This document shows, piece by piece, positions 1-6,260 of a stretch of 25,838 bases of DNA. Numbering within the stretch: the first letter of the stretch is position 1; each line of letters opens with the position of its first letter. This stretch comes from an uncultured Kangiella sp. (GTDB lineage: Bacteria; Pseudomonadota; Gammaproteobacteria; Enterobacterales; DSM-103792): positions 1 to 25,838 of the forward strand of contig CAMLNB010000017.1 of the NCBI GenBank assembly GCA_946481205.1. The letters are read 5' to 3'. The notes under the pieces were generated by a model that ran no database searches, had not been told where the DNA came from, and saw only the letters and a list, made by a program, of their open reading frames with translations. The translations under genes and the position numbers were made by a program.

Positions 1-70
1 GATTAATCGTCCAGCAGCGCTTTTAATGCCGCCAATTTGTCATCGCGGATCTGGGGCCTTTCTTTGGCGG
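1..70 (-). repeat. Displaced copy of the rep 3' end
   Basis: This stretch aligns without gaps to 1021-1090, the last codons of rep, at a constant offset of 1,020 bp. Positions 13-55 are identical over 43 bp. Read leftward in the rep frame it gives ..QIRDDKLAALKALLDD and a TAA stop, against ..LLAD in rep. Upstream of that the reading changes (AKERP against AEEKA), and clear similarity ends near position 70. It has no start or body, so it is a remnant or a recombination product and not a gene. Several differences change amino acids, which fits a copy free of selection or one from a diverged donor. Confidence 0.85.
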
Positions 71-242
71 TTGTGCTAACAATGCTACAAAACTTCCCAT
101 CCGCGCATGGAGAGGCCGCAACAAAACATAGCAGCCATGCATCAATGATGCCGATAAAGCATTGGCAAATGGCGTTTCATTACATTATCAGTGTTATCTG
201 TATGAACATGCTAAGTAACGTGGTGGAAACCACGGGGAGCAT

Positions 243-272
243 AAAAAAGCCTGCGATAGCGCAGGCTTTTTT
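243..272 (-). terminator. Rho-independent terminator after the barrel gene (bidirectional)
   Basis: A perfect 13-bp stem (AAAAAAGCCTGCG paired with CGCAGGCTTTTTT) closes a 4-nt loop. It starts 15 bp past the stop of the leftward barrel gene. The A and T runs on both sides let it work in either direction. A smaller hairpin with a GGAA loop (CGTGGT/ACCACG, 219-234) lies just to its left. Confidence 0.85.
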
Positions 273-286
273 ATGAGTGAAAACAA

Positions 287-799
287 TCAGAACCGGAACG
301 CTACGCCAATATTGGTGCTTTCTGCGTCACCTTCGTTGGTTTCAATGGCTTCGTACTCCAATTTGATCAGACCAGCTTTGCCAATGCGAATATCAAAACC
401 AACGCCCCCCATTGGGTCAGTGCCATTCTCGGTGTCGCTGTCATAGCCATCGACGCCAACTTTTATTTTCCACTCCGAGACACCAACTTTCCCGTAGAGT
501 GAGAAGTAGTCATTAACCGGAACGGCAGCCAAGAATGCGATATTGGTTGATACAAACTTCGCATCGTAATTTACGTCGTAATAGTTGCCATTGAACTCGC
601 CGTAGTTTCCGTGACCGATGTCAAGGCCAAAATTATCACTGAACATGTGATTCAGAAAAATCTTGTAGCTCTCATCAAGCCGTTGATCTTCGACTTTGGC
701 TTTAGTCCGTGCGATGCCGAGAACAGTTTCGCCGGCCATTACAGGCAAGCCAAGAGCTGTTGCAAGTACAAACGTAGACAGCAGAAGTACCTTACGCAT
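287..799 (-). CDS. Small outer-membrane beta-barrel protein (exported, porin-like fold)
   Basis: A 170-residue protein with a clear Sec signal peptide (basic MRK, hydrophobic core, VMA cleavage near residue 22). The rest alternates polar and hydrophobic residues with many Gly, Tyr and Asn, and the chain ends in Arg-Phe, the C-terminal aromatic typical of barrels inserted by the Bam complex. The length suits an eight-stranded barrel of the OmpA-like/OmpW-like 'porin family'. I cannot name a ligand. GGGAATAGGG precedes the ATG. The gene is much more AT-rich than rep beside it and lies between the two copies of the rep 3' end, which suggests separate acquisition. A strong terminator follows it. 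The fold call is fairly safe; the function is unknown. Confidence 0.75.
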   Translation of the reverse strand: MRKVLLLSTFVLATALGLPVMAGETVLGIARTKAKVEDQRLDESYKIFLNHMFSDNFGLDIGHGNYGEFNGNYYDVNYDAKFVSTNIAFLAAVPVNDYFSLYGKVGVSEWKIKVGVDGYDSDTENGTDPMGGVGFDIRIGKAGLIKLEYEAIETNEGDAESTNIGVAFRF

Positions 800-824
800 T
801 TACCCTATTCCCTACACAAAAGCT

Positions 825-843
825 CCACTGGCCCTTCCAGTGG
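825..843 (-). promoter_or_regulatory. 5' stem-loop in the leader of the barrel gene
   Basis: CCACTGG and CCAGTGG form a perfect 7-bp stem with a 5-nt loop, 25 bases upstream of the start codon at 799. With the promoter proposed at 851-880 it would sit at the very 5' end of the transcript. It is followed leftward by AGCTTTTGT, so a weak rep terminator is the alternative reading. Confidence 0.4.
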
Positions 844-850
844 GCGCCGA

Positions 851-880
851 ATGGTAGGACATGCAGCGCACTCAAGGCAA
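851..880 (-). promoter_or_regulatory. Candidate sigma-70 promoter of the barrel gene
   Basis: Reading leftward, TTGCCT (875-880) is separated by 18 bp from TACCAT (851-856). Each hexamer matches consensus at 4 of 6 positions. Transcription would begin near 844. This is a by-eye match only. Confidence 0.35.
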
Positions 881-1020
881 CGAATGAGGGGCTATGGCAA
901 TGCAGATTTGGGTGGTGCTCATTTTTTTGTCGGCGATTTTCAAACGGACAGCGTTCGGTGACTGCATTGGATGCTTAACTGGTATTTATGCGCTATTAAT
1001 AAATGGTCCGCGGGGCCTGT

Positions 1021-1090
1021 AATTAGTCTGCTAGCAGCGCTTTTAATGCCGCCAATTTGTCATCGCGGATCTGGGCTTTTTCTTCGGCCG
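1021..1090 (-). repeat. Genuine rep 3' end, partner of the displaced copy
   Basis: This is the native copy, continuous with the intact rep coding sequence. It contains the same 43-bp identical core (1033-1075) as 13-55 and ends with the rep TAA. The two copies are direct repeats bounding a 1,020-bp unit. Confidence 0.85.
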
Positions 1091-3029
1091 TGGCGTTCTT
1101 GGCGTTATCCCATTTCAGATCGTCGATGGGCAGCTCTTCGAGGAAGCGGCTGGGTTCGCAGCGGATGGTTTCGCCGAACCGTTTGCGGGTGCTGCAGAGG
1201 CTGAATACCAGGGTTTCGCGGGCGCGGGTGATGCCGACGTAGCAGAGCCGGCGTTCCTCTTCGATATTGCCTTCTTCGATGCTGGTGCGGTGTGGCAGCA
1301 ATTCTTCTTCCATGCCGACCATGTAAACATGCGGATACTCGAGGCCTTTGGCTGCATGCAGCGTCAGCATCTGCACTTCGTCGGCGTTTTGCTCGTCTTC
1401 GGCGCTGCGCTCAAGCATGTCGCGCAGCAGCAGTTTGTTGACCGCTTCCTCAAAGCTGATTTTCTCGTTGGCATCGTTCAGCGAACGCGCTAGCCAGCTC
1501 AGCAATTCCTGCACGTTCTGCCATCGGCCTTGCGCCACTTTCGGGCTGCTGGCTTGCTCGTACAGCCAGCCTTCATAGCCGACGGCGCGTAACAGCTCAT
1601 TGATTGATGCAATCGCATCGCCCTTCCGGCAATACTCGGCGTAGCGTGCGATCAACTCGCTGAATTGGCGCAGTGCGTTCAGCGGCCGCCCGCTGAGCTC
1701 GGTTTCCAAGCCAAGCTCCTGTGACGCGGGCAGCAAGGTCTTGTGTCGGCGCTGGGCGTAGGCGCCCAGTTTTTCGATGGTGCTGGCGCCGATTTCGCGG
1801 CGCGGCACGTTGACGATGCGCAGAAACGCCGCGTCATCTTCGTCATTGACCAGCAGACGCAGGTAAGCGAGCACATCCTTGATTTCGGCTTTACCGAAGA
1901 ACGATTGGCCACCAGACAGCTTGTACGGCACTTTGCGCTCGATCATCGCCTTTTCAAACAAACGCGCCTGATGATTGCCGCGAAACAGAATGGCGAAATC
2001 ACGCCATTTCAGGTTGCCGCGCATCTTGCGCATCATGATCTCGTTGACCACCCGCTCGGCTTCGTCATCGTCATTGGCGCAGGTCATCACCCGTAGCGGG
2101 TCGCCGTACTGTTTCTGCGACCACAATGACTTCTCGAACATGTGCGGGTTATTGGCGATCAGTGTGTTGGCGCATTTCAGAATGCGACCGAATGAGCGGT
2201 AGTTCTGCTCCAGCTTGATGACTTCCAACTTCGGGTAATCCGCTTTCAGCTGATTCAGATTCTCCGGGTTGGCGCCGCGCCAGGCATAAATGGATTGGTC
2301 GTCATCACCGACCACGGTAAATGCCGCCCGATCACCGGCCAGCAATTTCACCAGCTCATATTGCGCGCCATTGGTGTCCTGATATTCATCAACCAGCAGG
2401 TAGCGCACCTTGTGCTGCCATTTGTTGCGGATATGGTCTTCGTTGCGCAAGCAAACGGCTGGCAACAGAATCAGATCGTCGAAGTCCAGCGCATGGCAAG
2501 CACGCTGAGTGCGTTGATAAGCCGCATAGGCTTTGGCGGCCAGCGTCTCCTCGGCATCCTTTGCGATCTCAAGTGCCTGTTCTGGCGTCAACAGTGCGTT
2601 TTTCCAGTTTGAGATCAGCATGCGCAGGCCGAACAGCACTTGCTTGTCGACCTGATTCAAATTGGCGGCGTCGCGCAGCATCGCCAGCGAATCGTCTTCA
2701 TCCAGCAGCGTGAACGAAGATTTCAGCTGCAGCGCCTTGTGCTCCAGCCGAATGAAATTGAGCCCGAGCGTGTGAAACGTGGAAACGTTCAGCGCGGCGG
2801 CGGTTTCGCCCATCAGCTTGCCAGCACGCTCTTTCATTTCGCGCGCGGCTTTGTTGGTGAAGGTTACCGCGTAAATCGATTCCGGCGCGTAGCGCAGCGA
2901 GCTGACCAGATGCGCAAGCTTGTGGGTAATGGCCAAGGTTTTACCGCTGCCGGCGCCGGCCAACACCAGCAATGGCGTGTGCACATGACGAACAGCTTGC
3001 AATTGGGCGGGATTCAGCGAGGACGACAC
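1023..3029 (-). CDS. rep: ATP-dependent DNA helicase Rep (UvrD/Rep superfamily 1)
   Basis: Superfamily 1A 3'-5' helicase that helps replication forks pass protein roadblocks and restarts stalled forks. At 668 residues it is close to E. coli Rep (673). Visible motifs in order: Q motif region NPAQLQAV (6-13), Walker A GAGSGKT (25-31), Walker B VDEYQDT (213-219), motif III GDDDQSIYAWRGA (241-253), QNYRS (motif IV), LTLHAAKGLEYPHV (motif V) and YVGITRARE (motif VI). The start is GTG at 3029. An in-frame TAG lies three codons upstream, and the N-terminus then matches the family, although no good Shine-Dalgarno is seen. Rep is favoured over UvrD by its length and the short C-terminus. Its last 70 bp are duplicated at 1-70. 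Confidence 0.96.
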   Translation of the reverse strand: MSSSLNPAQLQAVRHVHTPLLVLAGAGSGKTLAITHKLAHLVSSLRYAPESIYAVTFTNKAAREMKERAGKLMGETAAALNVSTFHTLGLNFIRLEHKALQLKSSFTLLDEDDSLAMLRDAANLNQVDKQVLFGLRMLISNWKNALLTPEQALEIAKDAEETLAAKAYAAYQRTQRACHALDFDDLILLPAVCLRNEDHIRNKWQHKVRYLLVDEYQDTNGAQYELVKLLAGDRAAFTVVGDDDQSIYAWRGANPENLNQLKADYPKLEVIKLEQNYRSFGRILKCANTLIANNPHMFEKSLWSQKQYGDPLRVMTCANDDDEAERVVNEIMMRKMRGNLKWRDFAILFRGNHQARLFEKAMIERKVPYKLSGGQSFFGKAEIKDVLAYLRLLVNDEDDAAFLRIVNVPRREIGASTIEKLGAYAQRRHKTLLPASQELGLETELSGRPLNALRQFSELIARYAEYCRKGDAIASINELLRAVGYEGWLYEQASSPKVAQGRWQNVQELLSWLARSLNDANEKISFEEAVNKLLLRDMLERSAEDEQNADEVQMLTLHAAKGLEYPHVYMVGMEEELLPHRTSIEEGNIEEERRLCYVGITRARETLVFSLCSTRKRFGETIRCEPSRFLEELPIDDLKWDNAKNATAEEKAQIRDDKLAALKALLAD

Positions 3030-3068
3030 GGCGGGCTACAACTCAGCAACAGCGGACAGCGGGTCGGC

Positions 3069-3097
3069 ATTGTAGCGGCTGACAGCGGCGCTGCCAG
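3069..3097 (-). promoter_or_regulatory. Candidate rep promoter
   Basis: Reading leftward, CTGGCA (3092-3097), a 17-bp spacer and TACAAT (3069-3074) give a good sigma-70 match (4 of 6 and 5 of 6). The predicted start leaves a leader of about 30 nt before the GTG of rep. The terminator at 3176-3207 separates it from the upstream small gene. Confidence 0.5.
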
Positions 3098-3175
3098 CAT
3101 TGCGGCGGAAAAAGCCATGCGATTGCATATTGCAGCGCCGACAACGCGCGCTGTGCGTCAAAACGTAAGTGCCAC

Positions 3176-3207
3176 AAAAAACGAACGGCGTCACGAATGA
3201 CGCCGTT
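3176..3207 (-). terminator. Rho-independent terminator of the 66-codon gene
   Basis: Reading leftward, AACGGCGTCA pairs perfectly with TGACGCCGTT around a TTCG tetraloop. CG and six T residues follow. It lies 33 bp past the stop codon of the small gene at 3241-3441 and would stop transcription before rep. Confidence 0.85.
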
Positions 3208-3240
3208 TAATCAGCCCGCGGGCTGTGTACTGCAAATTTT

Positions 3241-3441
3241 TCAAGCTTGTATTGGACCCTGCCAGTACCCTCGCGCGAACATTGTCGACACCGGCAGGGT
3301 CAGGCCAGCACAGCGAACACGGAGTGTATCCGGGTCGCGTACAGAATCCTTGATCACCTGAACGGGCATCCACGGCAGCAGCGCAAGCGGTTTGTAACGA
3401 TACAAACCCGGTTGGCACGGGAAGCTACGTTGCGTTGTCAC
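3241..3441 (-). CDS. Unrecognised 66-residue protein
   Basis: I do not recognise this protein. The case for a gene is structural: a GTG start preceded by GGAGGAAGG with 5 nt between, an open frame of 66 codons, and a strong terminator 33 bp after the stop. The product begins MTTQRSFPCQPGLYRYKPLA, has no signal peptide or membrane segment, and contains VIKDSVRDPDTLRVRCAG, which could form a small beta-rich fold. It has two cysteines. It lies between yifB and rep in the same direction, with a GC-rich hairpin (CCCCC/GGGGG, 3473-3490) in its leader. Overlapping frames on both strands are also open but lack comparable ribosome sites. Function unknown. Confidence 0.6.
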   Translation of the reverse strand: MTTQRSFPCQPGLYRYKPLALLPWMPVQVIKDSVRDPDTLRVRCAGLTLPVSTMFARGYWQGPIQA

Positions 3442-3548
3442 AGCATCCTTCCTCCATGTGACGTACAGCTAACCCCCATTTCCCAGGGGGCGTGGAGTGT
3501 AAGGCAAGCACAATGCCAGACACATGCAATGTCAGAAAATTTGTCGGT

Positions 3549-3580
3549 GTTTTCACAGAAAATAACGGATCTGTAAAAAC
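3549..3580. repeat. AT-rich inverted repeat downstream of yifB
   Basis: GTTTTCACAGA and TCTGTAAAAAC are 11-bp arms (one G-T wobble in RNA) around a 10-nt loop, 26 bp past the yifB stop. It has no T run in the leftward direction, so it could be a weak terminator, an mRNA 3' end or a protein-binding dyad. Confidence 0.4.
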
Positions 3581-3606
3581 CTTCGACGCTCCACAAAATT
3601 CAACTC

Positions 3607-5115
3607 TTACCCAAGTGCTTGTTGTAGGCGCTCCAGCCGTCTATAGCTAAGCGCCTCCAACAAGTGTGCCCGCCCAATATTGTCACTTTCTGACAAATCC
3701 GCGATCGTTCGAGCAACCCGCAGAATCCGGTGGCAAGCCCGTGCCGACAAACCGAGTTTGTCGAGTGCCTGCTCGAGCAAATTCGTGTCTTCCTTGCTTA
3801 ATTCGCAGTGTTTTTCCAATGCCGCCGTGCCGAGCTGGGCATTGATCTGACCGCGCGCTTGCTGCCGCTCACGCGCAGCGAGCACTTGCTGTTTGATCTC
3901 GGCGCTGGGCGTTTCGGCAGTGGCTTGCTTGCCCAGCAGTGATGCGCGCGGCACTGGCGGTACTTCAACATGCAGATCGATGCGGTCCAGAAACGGGCCC
4001 GACAGCTTGTTCAGGTAGCGGCGCACCTCCAGCGGCGAGCAGCGACAACGATCGGCGTTGCCATAATGGCCGCAGGGGCAGGGATTCATCGCGGCGACCA
4101 GCTGAAAACGGGCCGGGAACTCGGCTTGGCTGGCGGCGCGGGAGATGGTCACCCGACCGCTCTCCAGCGGTTCGCGCAGCACCTCCAGCACATGCCGGTC
4201 GAATTCCGGGAGCTCGTCGAGAAACAGCACGCCGTTGTGGGCCAGCGAGATCTCGCCCGGTTTGGGTGTGGCGCCACCGCCGACCAAGGCCACCGCCGAC
4301 GCGGTGTGGTGCGGCGAACGGAACGGCCGCTGCCGCCATTTGCCGACATCGAGGCCCTGTTGGCTGACCGAGGCAATCGCGGCGGCTTCCATCGCCTCTT
4401 GATCGTCGAGATCGGGCAGGATGCCCGGCAGTCGGCTGGCCAGCATGGTCTTGCCGGTGCCCGGCGGGCCGATGAACAAGAGGTTGTGCGAGCCGGCCGC
4501 GGCGATAGTCAGCGCGCGTTTGGCGGTGGCCTGGCCGCGGACATCGGCCAGGTTCGGCGGCTGCGTGCCTTGGCTCAGTTCGCTGTATTCAGGCATCGGC
4601 AGGCGCTGCTGGCCGTTCAGATGCGCACAGACCTCCAGCAGGTGCTGGGCAGCCAGCACTTCGCCGCCGGCGAGCAGGGCTTCCTGACTATTGCTGGCCG
4701 GCAGCACCAGTTTGCGCCCGGCTTGCCGGCCAGCGACCGCAACCGGCAACGTGCCGGCGATGGGCCGCAGCTCGCCGGACAGCGCCAGCTCGCCAATGAA
4801 TTCGTACTGCGCCAGTTTGTCCGCCGCCACCTGACCGGACGCAGCCAAAATGCCGAGCGCAATCGGCAAATCAAAGCGGCCGCCGTCTTTCGGCAGATCG
4901 GCCGGGGCGAGGTTGACGGTGATGCGCTGGGCGGGAAAGTCGAACTTGGCGGTCAGCAGTGCCGAGCGGACCCGGTCCTTGCTTTCTTTGACGGCCGCTT
5001 CTGGCAGGCCAACGATGCTGAACCCGGGCAGCCCGGGCGACAGATGGGTCTCAACGACCACCTGCGGGGCTTGCACGCCGAAACCGGCACGGGTGAAAAC
5101 GAGCGACAGGCTCAT
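3607..5115 (-). CDS. yifB: YifB family magnesium chelatase-like AAA+ ATPase
   Basis: A 502-residue protein, close to E. coli YifB (506). It has an N-terminal ChlI/Lon-protease-like fold (about 20-140), an AAA+ ATPase with Walker A GPPGTGKT (216-223) and Walker B LFLDE (297-301), a Cys-rich loop CPCGHYGNADRCRC (346-359), and a C-terminal Mg-chelatase-type domain (about 400-498). Family members are widespread and often called competence protein ComM; in Haemophilus and Vibrio, ComM is a helicase that promotes branch migration during natural transformation. The ATG at 5115 follows GGAAGGGC. It lies downstream of ubiK in the same direction, an arrangement I recall from pseudomonads. Identity is clear; the exact cellular role here is inferred. 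Confidence 0.95.
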   Translation of the reverse strand: MSLSLVFTRAGFGVQAPQVVVETHLSPGLPGFSIVGLPEAAVKESKDRVRSALLTAKFDFPAQRITVNLAPADLPKDGGRFDLPIALGILAASGQVAADKLAQYEFIGELALSGELRPIAGTLPVAVAGRQAGRKLVLPASNSQEALLAGGEVLAAQHLLEVCAHLNGQQRLPMPEYSELSQGTQPPNLADVRGQATAKRALTIAAAGSHNLLFIGPPGTGKTMLASRLPGILPDLDDQEAMEAAAIASVSQQGLDVGKWRQRPFRSPHHTASAVALVGGGATPKPGEISLAHNGVLFLDELPEFDRHVLEVLREPLESGRVTISRAASQAEFPARFQLVAAMNPCPCGHYGNADRCRCSPLEVRRYLNKLSGPFLDRIDLHVEVPPVPRASLLGKQATAETPSAEIKQQVLAARERQQARGQINAQLGTAALEKHCELSKEDTNLLEQALDKLGLSARACHRILRVARTIADLSESDNIGRAHLLEALSYRRLERLQQALG

Positions 5116-5329
5116 GCCCTTCCTTGTCTGATGCTTGCCGTCTGCACGGCAGCGGCCATCCCGACCGCCTTCCTTGCTGTAGAAAGACCCGCCGCAAAAG
5201 GTGCTGCGGCAAAAGAGCCTGCTCCAGAAACACCTACTGTAGAAGAACCCGGCCGCGCCGGACTATGGCGGATCTCGCAAAGCGCTGTCCGCCATCGGCG
5301 CCAGCCTGGGCTTCAGTCCGAGGCTGTGA
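5116..5329. other. 214-bp spacer between ubiK and yifB with short repeats
   Basis: I see no gene here. CTGTAGAA occurs twice (5177-5184 and 5237-5244), each time followed by a GA-CCCG-like stretch. A hairpin GCCGCA/TGCGGC (5191-5210) and a longer-spaced dyad TGGCGGA/TCCGCCA (about 5266-5294) are also present. None has a T run, so yifB may be co-transcribed with ubiK. Confidence 0.35.
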
Positions 5330-5581
5330 TCAGCGCTTGTCGCCGGTGTTTTTGAGCGCGGCGAGCTCGGCTTCCAGCGCATCGATCTTCTCGCGGGTAC
5401 GCGCCAGCACCTTGACCTGGGCGTCGAACTCTTCGCGGGTGACCAGATTCAGCTTGCCAAGCTGGGCGGTCAGCAGCGCGCGAAAGTTCTGTTCGGCTTC
5501 GGCCTGCAGGCTCTTCAGCTGCGGTGGCAGGCTGTCGCCGAGGCGGCGAGCCAGATCGGCAATGGTTTGGGCGTCTATCAT
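5330..5581 (-). CDS. ubiK: Ubiquinone biosynthesis accessory factor UbiK (BMFP, YqiC family)
   Basis: An 83-residue protein. The N-terminal MIDAQTIADLARRLGDSLP, the LVTREEFDAQVKVLARTREK stretch and the leucine-heptad C-terminus match the UbiK/YqiC family (E. coli 96 residues). In E. coli and Salmonella, UbiK forms a coiled-coil oligomer, associates with membranes and with UbiJ, and supports aerobic ubiquinone synthesis. The coiled coil is about residues 50-78. No strong Shine-Dalgarno is visible before the ATG at 5581, but this start matches the family N-terminus exactly. It is divergent from the DUF4124 gene with only 62 bp between them, and upstream of yifB. Confidence 0.92.
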   Translation of the reverse strand: MIDAQTIADLARRLGDSLPPQLKSLQAEAEQNFRALLTAQLGKLNLVTREEFDAQVKVLARTREKIDALEAELAALKNTGDKR

Positions 5582-5643
5582 GTCGGCAACCGGGCTGCGT
5601 AAACTAAGGCGTCAGTGTACTAAAACGATGCGGGAGCAGAACG

Positions 5644-6138
5644 ATGAAGCTGCGCAGTGCCACGCTGTGGTTCGCCTGTCTGGGCTTGGTCGGTGGCTTG
5701 GTCAGCGCGCTGGCCAGTGCCGGCGAGATGTATCGCTGGGTCGACAAGGACGGCAAGGTCCATTTCAGCGACAAACCGCCGCCGGCCGACGCCCGCCAGA
5801 CCCAGCAACTGACTACGCCAGCCAGCGAGGCGTTTAGCGGAACCAGCAACGAAGGCGTGGAAGAAACCGCCAGCGAGCGCGCTGCCCGCTTGCGTCAGGC
5901 CGCCGAAGGCATCCAAGCCGATCGTCAGGCCCGGCAGCAAAACAAGGCCGAAACCACGGCCAGCAAAGCCCAGAAAGCCCGCGCTTGCACTGCCGCGCGC
6001 GACGAGCTCCAGCGCTTTGAAACCGCCAATGTGAAGTTCATGGTCGATGAAAATAATCAACGCCATGAGATGAGCGACAGCCAGTTTGTTCAGGTGGAAA
6101 AGCAGCTGCGGGACAAGGTGGAAAAAGCCTGTCGCTGA
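5644..6138 (+). CDS. DUF4124 domain-containing exported protein
   Basis: A 164-residue protein with a signal peptide (cleavage after ASA, about residue 26). The DUF4124 signature follows directly, with EMYRWVDKDGKVHFSDKPP (28-46), a small beta unit common in proteobacterial envelope proteins. The C-terminal half is charged, Ala/Glu/Gln-rich and likely helical coiled coil, with two cysteines (Ala-Cys-Thr near 118 and Ala-Cys-Arg at the very end) that could form a disulfide in the periplasm. GGGAG lies 7 nt before the ATG. No specific role is known. Domain identity is clear. Confidence 0.88.
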   Translation: MKLRSATLWFACLGLVGGLVSALASAGEMYRWVDKDGKVHFSDKPPPADARQTQQLTTPASEAFSGTSNEGVEETASERAARLRQAAEGIQADRQARQQNKAETTASKAQKARACTAARDELQRFETANVKFMVDENNQRHEMSDSQFVQVEKQLRDKVEKACR

Positions 6139-6187
6139 GCGGGGTCGGCAGCGCGGATCCGGCTCCTTGCCCAGGCCGAAAAAACCG

Positions 6188-6217
6188 GTAACACCTGCTG
6201 TTCATTCTGCGTACAAT
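6188..6217 (+). promoter_or_regulatory. Candidate speA promoter
   Basis: GTAACA (6188-6193), an 18-bp spacer and TACAAT (6212-6217) form a good sigma-70 match. Transcription would start near 6224, giving a leader of about 37 nt. The upstream in-frame ATG at 6216 overlaps the -10 element, so it would not be in this transcript. Confidence 0.5.
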
Positions 6218-6260
6218 GCGCGCCTCTTTTCAGGGGTGCCATCTTCCCGGAGCCAAGGCC

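Noticed and set aside
37..276. A 79-codon plus-strand ORF in the left AT-rich patch
   Set aside because: It begins inside the rep-end copy and runs through the terminator at 243-272, with no ribosome site and no protein-like features.
3970..5355. A 461-codon plus-strand frame over yifB
   Set aside because: It is antisense to yifB, with a translation dominated by Arg, Gly and Gln and no ribosome site; yifB motifs are intact on the other strand.
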